Source of the DNA: Vitreoscilla sp.
GTDB taxonomy: Bacteria > Pseudomonadota > Gammaproteobacteria > Burkholderiales > Neisseriaceae
Assembly: GCA_030150505.1 (NCBI GenBank)
Contig: JASLFS010000080.1
Span: 1-8,841, forward strand
DNA: 8,841 bases
Direction of reading: 5' to 3'
Part shown: piece by piece, positions 5,604 through 8,841 of the stretch
Layout: every line of letters starts with the position of its first letter
Numbering within the stretch: position 1 is the stretch's first letter
Made by a program: the position numbers and the translations under genes
The notes under the pieces: generated by a model
The model's input: only the letters and a program-made list of their open reading frames with translations
Told to the model about the DNA's origin: nothing
The model's database searches: none

Positions 5604-5669
5604 TTATTTTGCCTGCTCGGCATTCATGATGACCAAGCCATCATCAATAATCTCAATGTGCTTATTTAA
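5604..5669 (-). pseudogene. Possible remnant of a gene's 3' end
   Basis: Between two stops the minus strand reads HIEIIDDGLVIMNAEQAK followed by TAA. It has protein-like composition and a local base composition richer in G and C than the surrounding spacer. There is no start codon or ribosome binding site, and the frame is closed upstream by TGA. I cannot name a parent family. It could be a decayed gene tail or chance. Confidence 0.2.
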
Positions 5670-5754
5670 TCAGGCTATTCATCTAAAACAGAATACTTTT
5701 AATATAGGCAAAAGATAAACAACATGGTTTAATAGAAAGATTATTTACAAAAAA

Positions 5755-6996
5755 ATGACGTTGTTGCAAATGAATACTCAACATCGACCAAAGATTATCC
5801 AATCCTTGTTAGACACTGATTTATATAAATTCAGTATGTTACAAGTGATTCTGCATCAATTCCCCCAAACCCATAGTGTTTATCATTTCCGTTGCCGAAA
5901 TCTTGACGATATCACCTACCCATTGGCTGAAATTAAAGAAGAATTAGAATGGGAGCTTGATCGCTTATGTGAGATGAAATTCGCTGATGAAGAGCTAAGT
6001 TATTTACGCAGCTTGCGTTTTATCAAAAGTGACTTTGTTGACTACTTAGAATTATTCCAACTAAAACGACGTTTTATTACCGTTTCAATCGACAGTTGCA
6101 ATCGCTTGGATATTCGAGTTGAAGGCCCCATGATTCAAGCCATGTTCTTCGAAATATTTGTACTTGCTATTGTCAATGAGCTTTATTTCCGCCGCTTAGA
6201 AACAGCGGATGTTTTAGCAGAAGGCGAGCGCCGCCTACAAGCTAAAGTGAAACAACTGAAAGAATTCAACCTTTCTCAACATCCCGATGAGCCTCCATTC
6301 TTAATCTCTGATTTTGGTACTCGCCGCCGCTATAGCTATGCTTGGCAACGCCATGTCATTGAAACCCTGCATCAAGCTGCACCCAATATTGTGCGCGGTA
6401 CCAGCAATGTATATATCGCAAAACAAATGAACATTACGCCAATTGGCACCATGGCTCATGAGTTTATGCAAGCCTTTCAAGCGCTAGATGTTCGTTTACG
6501 CAATTTCCAAAGAGCGGCGTTAGAAAGCTGGGTTCATGAATACAGAGGTGATTTAGGAATTGCTTTAACCGATGTTGTTGGCATGGATGCTTTCTTGCGT
6601 GATTTTGATTTGTATTTTGCAAAACTGTTTGATGGTTTGCGCCACGACAGCGGTGATCCTTATGAATGGGGTGATAAAGCTTATGCGCATTATCAAAAAT
6701 TGCGCATTAATTCCCGTACCAAAATGCTCACGTTTAGCGATGGATTAGACATTCAAAGTTCTTGGGCATTACATCAATACTTTAAAAATCGCTTCCAAAC
6801 CAGTTTTGGTATTGGCACCAATCTAACCAACGATTTAGGGCATAAAACCTTAAACATCGTTTTGAAATTGGTTGAATGCAACGGTCAATCTGTCGCTAAA
6901 ATTTCAGATACACCTGGAAAAACCATGACTGATAACGATACTTTCTTAGCCTATTTGCGCCAAGTATTTGAAATTGAAGAGCCGTTAGCGGATTAA
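5755..6996 (+). CDS. pncB: Nicotinate phosphoribosyltransferase
   Basis: This 413-residue protein is a full-length class I NAPRTase. It makes nicotinate mononucleotide from nicotinate, PRPP and ATP in the Preiss-Handler NAD salvage route, in the cytoplasm. Visible motifs are LLDTDLYKFSMLQ near the start (18-30), SDFGTRRRYS (185-194), the active-site histidine H235 in PIGTMAHEF that is phosphorylated in characterised enzymes, the phosphate-binding GLRHDSGDP (294-302), and GIGTNLTND (352-360). The sequence reads very much like the Neisseria enzyme as I recall it, a main reason for the taxonomic call. Start is uncertain between the ATG at 5755 and one at 5770. Neither has a strong Shine-Dalgarno, and the family core begins about residue 13. 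It is monocistronic, ending before a strong bidirectional terminator. Confidence 0.96.
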   Translation: MTLLQMNTQHRPKIIQSLLDTDLYKFSMLQVILHQFPQTHSVYHFRCRNLDDITYPLAEIKEELEWELDRLCEMKFADEELSYLRSLRFIKSDFVDYLELFQLKRRFITVSIDSCNRLDIRVEGPMIQAMFFEIFVLAIVNELYFRRLETADVLAEGERRLQAKVKQLKEFNLSQHPDEPPFLISDFGTRRRYSYAWQRHVIETLHQAAPNIVRGTSNVYIAKQMNITPIGTMAHEFMQAFQALDVRLRNFQRAALESWVHEYRGDLGIALTDVVGMDAFLRDFDLYFAKLFDGLRHDSGDPYEWGDKAYAHYQKLRINSRTKMLTFSDGLDIQSSWALHQYFKNRFQTSFGIGTNLTNDLGHKTLNIVLKLVECNGQSVAKISDTPGKTMTDNDTFLAYLRQVFEIEEPLAD

Positions 6997-7013
6997 TAAA
7001 CAATCCACTTACT

Positions 7014-7041
7014 AAAAAAAGCGCTATATAGCGCTTTTTTT
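7014..7041. terminator. Bidirectional terminator between pncB and the Nit hydrolase gene
   Basis: A fully palindromic element, A7 then GCGCTATATAGCGC then T7, gives a GC-rich stem with a U-tract on either strand. It begins 17 nt after the pncB stop and overlaps the last base pairs of the convergent hydrolase stop codon (7040-7042), so it serves both genes. Confidence 0.93.
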
Positions 7042-7873
7042 AACGTCGAATATCCTGCACCGCTAATAATTGATGCTCCAAAACAGGTAATTTTTGTCGA
7101 ATACTCTGCAAATAACGCCAAGAAATATCAGCATACACAATGCCCTCGCCTTCAGGCAGCATGTCCATGATTTCCCCCCAAGGATTAATAATCATCGAAT
7201 GTCCAAATGTTCGCCGACCATTATCATGCCGCCCGCCTTGCCCAGAAGCAATCACATAACATTGATTTTCCACTGCTCTGGCCTGCAATAACATTTGCCA
7301 ATGTGCTTTACCAGTCGTATAAGTAAATGCCGCAGGTAAAACCAAAACATCAAATGGCGCTTGCGCACGAAAAAACTCAGGAAACCGCAAATCATAACAA
7401 ATCCCCTGTGCAATTCCATGTTCGCCCAAACGAAGCTTAGGAATCACTTGCCCAGCTTCAATGCTATCTGCTTCATGATAGCTTTCACCTAATCCAGAAA
7501 AACCAAATAAATGCATTTTGTCGTAACGACTTAAACACTCACCATTTTCATCAAACACCAGCATCGTATTGAAAACTTGCTGCTGATGCCTTGTTTTTAA
7601 TGGAATGCTGCCACTGAATAAAACAATTTGTTTTTCTTGAGCAAGCTCCCTTAACGCTTCCTGTAAAACACCTTGCCCAAATGTTTCCGCATATTTCAAT
7701 TTATCAAATTCATTTTGCCCCATAATCGGCCAATATTCTGGCAATACCACCCACTTTGCGCCATTTTCAGCAGCTTCACGAACCAAACCTTGCATGGCTT
7801 GAATGTTTTTATCAACATCAACTCCTGAAACCATTTGAATACTAGCAACCTTTAATACCTGATGTTGTAACAT
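7040..7873 (-). CDS. Carbon-nitrogen hydrolase of the Nit family (deaminated-glutathione-amidase-like)
   Basis: This 277-residue protein belongs to the nitrilase superfamily, with the Glu-Lys-Cys triad in its three usual settings: E46 in VVLPEYWPI, K119 in RYDKMHLF, and C159 in GICYDLRFPEFFRA. Further Nit-branch signatures are HQQQVFNTMLVFDENG (96-111) and ASGQGGRHDNGRRTFGHS (209-226) followed by INPWGE. Nit1/Nit2-type enzymes hydrolyse an amide; many act on deaminated glutathione or omega-amides, as metabolite repair. The exact substrate here is inference. It is cytoplasmic. The frame is open upstream to a TTG at 7900, but the ATG at 7873 follows AGGGA and the core VLKVASIQM starts right after it, so I use 7873. 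It is divergent from glnE across 79 bp and convergent with pncB. Family assignment is firm. Confidence 0.92.
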   Translation of the reverse strand: MLQHQVLKVASIQMVSGVDVDKNIQAMQGLVREAAENGAKWVVLPEYWPIMGQNEFDKLKYAETFGQGVLQEALRELAQEKQIVLFSGSIPLKTRHQQQVFNTMLVFDENGECLSRYDKMHLFGFSGLGESYHEADSIEAGQVIPKLRLGEHGIAQGICYDLRFPEFFRAQAPFDVLVLPAAFTYTTGKAHWQMLLQARAVENQCYVIASGQGGRHDNGRRTFGHSMIINPWGEIMDMLPEGEGIVYADISWRYLQSIRQKLPVLEHQLLAVQDIRR

Positions 7874-7880
7874 TTCCCCA

Positions 7881-7885
7881 TCCCT
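7881..7885 (-). promoter_or_regulatory. Ribosome binding site fixing the Nit hydrolase start
   Basis: On the minus strand AGGGA, followed by TGGGGAA, lies 7 nt before the ATG at 7873. This favours 7873 over the upstream TTG at 7900, which would place this motif inside the coding region. Confidence 0.65.
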
Positions 7886-7888
7886 GAC

Positions 7889-7917
7889 TTGTTTTTCCAA
7901 TTAAAGCTTATTATGCT
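7889..7917 (+). promoter_or_regulatory. Candidate glnE promoter
   Basis: TTGTTT (7889-7894), a 17-nt spacer and TATGCT (7912-7917) form a moderate sigma-70 match, giving a leader of about 30 nt to the glnE ATG. The short divergent gap must also hold the hydrolase promoter, for which I found no clear candidate. Confidence 0.35.
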
Positions 7918-7952
7918 GATATTCTTGTTAGCTGAATAGAACCAAAGTTGCC

Positions 7953-8841
7953 ATGCACACTTATTTAGAAAAATCTCGCCCTTATTCTCAATTTCTAGAC
8001 CTGAATTTAACGCAAAATCGCTTACAATTTGATTGGCTAGAAACCCACTTAAACCAAGCAATATCAAAAGAAACTTTTCAACAATTCGCACCATGGCAAA
8101 CATTTTTCAGTGACCAAGATGAAGTCGGCTTTAAAAAAGCCTTACGCCAACTACGATTGCATGTTGTTACTCACATTATTTGTCGTGACCTTTGCCGTGT
8201 TTCCACATTGTCAGAAGTCACTCAAACCATTACCAATCTAGCCGAATTTGCCATTGAACAATCATTACCATTTGCACAGCACATCTATCAACAGCGCTAT
8301 GGCGAACCCATAGGTGCTTACACAACAGAACACCAATCCTTAACAGTTATCGCCATGGGGAAAATGGGTGGCAACGAATTAAACGTTTCTTCTGATATCG
8401 ATTTAATTTTTACCTATCCAGAATCAGGACAAACCAATGGTAAACGCAGCATTGATAACCAAGATTTTTTTATCAAAGTCGGTAAAAAACTCATCCAGCT
8501 AATCGACGACATCACCGAAGATGGACAAGTATTTCGGGTTGATATGCGATTGCGCCCCAATGGAGATTCAGGTGCATTAGCCATTAGCGAAAGCGCATTA
8601 GAACAATACTTGATTACACAAGGACGAGAATGGGAACGATATGCTTGGCTAAAAGCCAGAGTCATTAGCGCAGGCAAAAATGGCATTGCTTCATTGGTAA
8701 AACCCTTTGTTTACCGCAAATATTTAGACTTTTCGACTTACGAAGGCTTACGAGATTTACACCAGCAAATTCGCCACGAAGTTCTTAAAAAAGAAAAATT
8801 TGATAACATTAAATTTTTCTTTTTTAAGAACTTCGTGGCGA
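7953..8841 (+). CDS. glnE: Bifunctional glutamine synthetase adenylyltransferase/adenylyl-removing enzyme, N-terminal part
   Basis: GlnE attaches AMP to glutamine synthetase and removes it again, under control of PII protein, in the cytoplasm. The window holds 296 codons plus one base of a protein normally near 900 residues. This covers the N-terminal adenylyl-removase nucleotidyltransferase domain. Visible motifs are VIAMGKMGGNELNVSSDIDL (132-151), with D148/D150 as metal ligands, then VFRVDMRLRPNGDSG (193-207) with D197, LITQGREWERYAW (220-232), and PFVYRKYLDF (251-260). These match neisserial GlnE closely as I recall it. No strong Shine-Dalgarno precedes the ATG at 7953. From residue 288 the sequence leaves the family. 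After DNIK the expected leucine and glycine-rich LGxGGIRE block is replaced by FFFFKNFVA, encoded by the right arm of a perfect inverted repeat. Those last residues are probably an artefact, so the true gene should be read only to about 8813. Confidence 0.93.
   Translation, partial: MHTYLEKSRPYSQFLDLNLTQNRLQFDWLETHLNQAISKETFQQFAPWQTFFSDQDEVGFKKALRQLRLHVVTHIICRDLCRVSTLSEVTQTITNLAEFAIEQSLPFAQHIYQQRYGEPIGAYTTEHQSLTVIAMGKMGGNELNVSSDIDLIFTYPESGQTNGKRSIDNQDFFIKVGKKLIQLIDDITEDGQVFRVDMRLRPNGDSGALAISESALEQYLITQGREWERYAWLKARVISAGKNGIASLVKPFVYRKYLDFSTYEGLRDLHQQIRHEVLKKEKFDNIKFFFFKNFVA
8771..8841. repeat. Perfect 31-bp inverted repeat at the window end (probable fold-back artefact)
   Basis: Bases 8771-8801 and 8811-8841 are exact reverse complements around the 9-nt loop GATAACATT. 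The left arm encodes normal GlnE sequence. The right arm breaks a highly conserved motif and ends exactly at the window edge. This is typical of a chimeric fold-back read or contig-end error. A real inversion or hairpin end is the less likely alternative. Confidence 0.9.

Larger units (their letters stand above)
5437..5754. other. Intergenic region (318 bp) between the divergent DUF3870 operon and pncB
   Basis: It contains the operon's ribosome binding site, extended -10 element and palindrome. It also has a short, less AT-rich stretch around 5604-5669 that looks like a gene tail on the minus strand. I could not find a convincing promoter for pncB; TAATAT at 5700-5705 is a possible -10 without a good -35. 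Confidence 0.6.

Noticed and set aside
5626..5721. Possible 31-codon plus-strand ORF (ATGATGACC...) just upstream of pncB, considered as a leader peptide
   Set aside because: There is no Shine-Dalgarno, no run of regulatory codons and no attenuator hairpin between it and pncB.
7852..8103. Minus-strand open frame opposite the start of glnE
   Set aside because: It overlaps the clearly conserved glnE coding sequence and the Nit hydrolase start. It has no family resemblance or supporting ribosome binding site, so it is a shadow frame.
8414..8686. Minus-strand open frame of about 90 codons
   Set aside because: It lies wholly opposite conserved GlnE motifs and has a serine/arginine-rich composition typical of antisense shadow frames.
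8771..8841. The terminal inverted repeat as a real transcription terminator or hairpin telomere
   Set aside because: It lies in the middle of the glnE reading frame and destroys a conserved motif. An artefact explains both the symmetry and its position at the window edge.

Overview
The window looks like a contig from an AT-rich member of the Neisseriaceae (Betaproteobacteria). This rests on recalled similarity: the NAPRTase (PncB), the GlnE N-terminus and the PilC/PilY1 vWA start all read like diverged Neisseria-type proteins. I saw no canonical neisserial DNA uptake word (GCCGTCTGAA) by eye, so it is probably not a close Neisseria relative. Most genes are housekeeping or metabolic. I see no phage, IS, CRISPR, tRNA or rRNA.

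Layout. (1) 1-660, minus: the first 220 codons of a type IV pilus tip adhesin (PilC/PilY1), cut by the window edge. Its upstream region has a perfect FNR-type box and the signal peptide contains an A9 tract. (2) 661-1065: very AT-rich spacer with phased A-tracts. (3) 1066-1311, plus: unknown 81-residue two-helix membrane protein. (4) 1440-1904 minus and 2032-2649 plus: divergent Lrp/AsnC regulator and LysE/RhtB amino-acid exporter sharing a 127-bp promoter region. (5) 5436 down to 2728, minus: DUF3870 protein, DUF819 membrane protein and dipeptide-epimerase-like enolase-superfamily enzyme, a probable three-gene operon. It has an extended -10 promoter and upstream palindrome at the head, a large terminator-like hairpin between genes 1 and 2, and a terminator at the end. 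(6) 5755-6996, plus: pncB (NAD salvage). (7) 7040-7873, minus: Nit-type carbon-nitrogen hydrolase, convergent with pncB across a shared bidirectional terminator. (8) 7953-8841, plus: 5' third of glnE.

How the genes fit together. The regulator and exporter form a standard amino-acid-sensing efflux module. The DUF3870/DUF819/epimerase set may take up and convert a dipeptide (for example one derived from peptidoglycan) or a related amino-acid derivative. The transport role of DUF819 and the role of DUF3870 are inference, and this set is the most likely place for undescribed biology here.

Caution. The last 71 bases form a perfect 31-bp inverted repeat with a 9-nt loop. It ends exactly at the window edge and replaces a nearly invariant GlnE motif. 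I read it as a fold-back assembly or amplification artefact, so the last ~30 bases should not be trusted.

Several starts were moved from the longest open frame because a clear Shine-Dalgarno points to a later codon (positions 1066, 4965, 5436, 7873).
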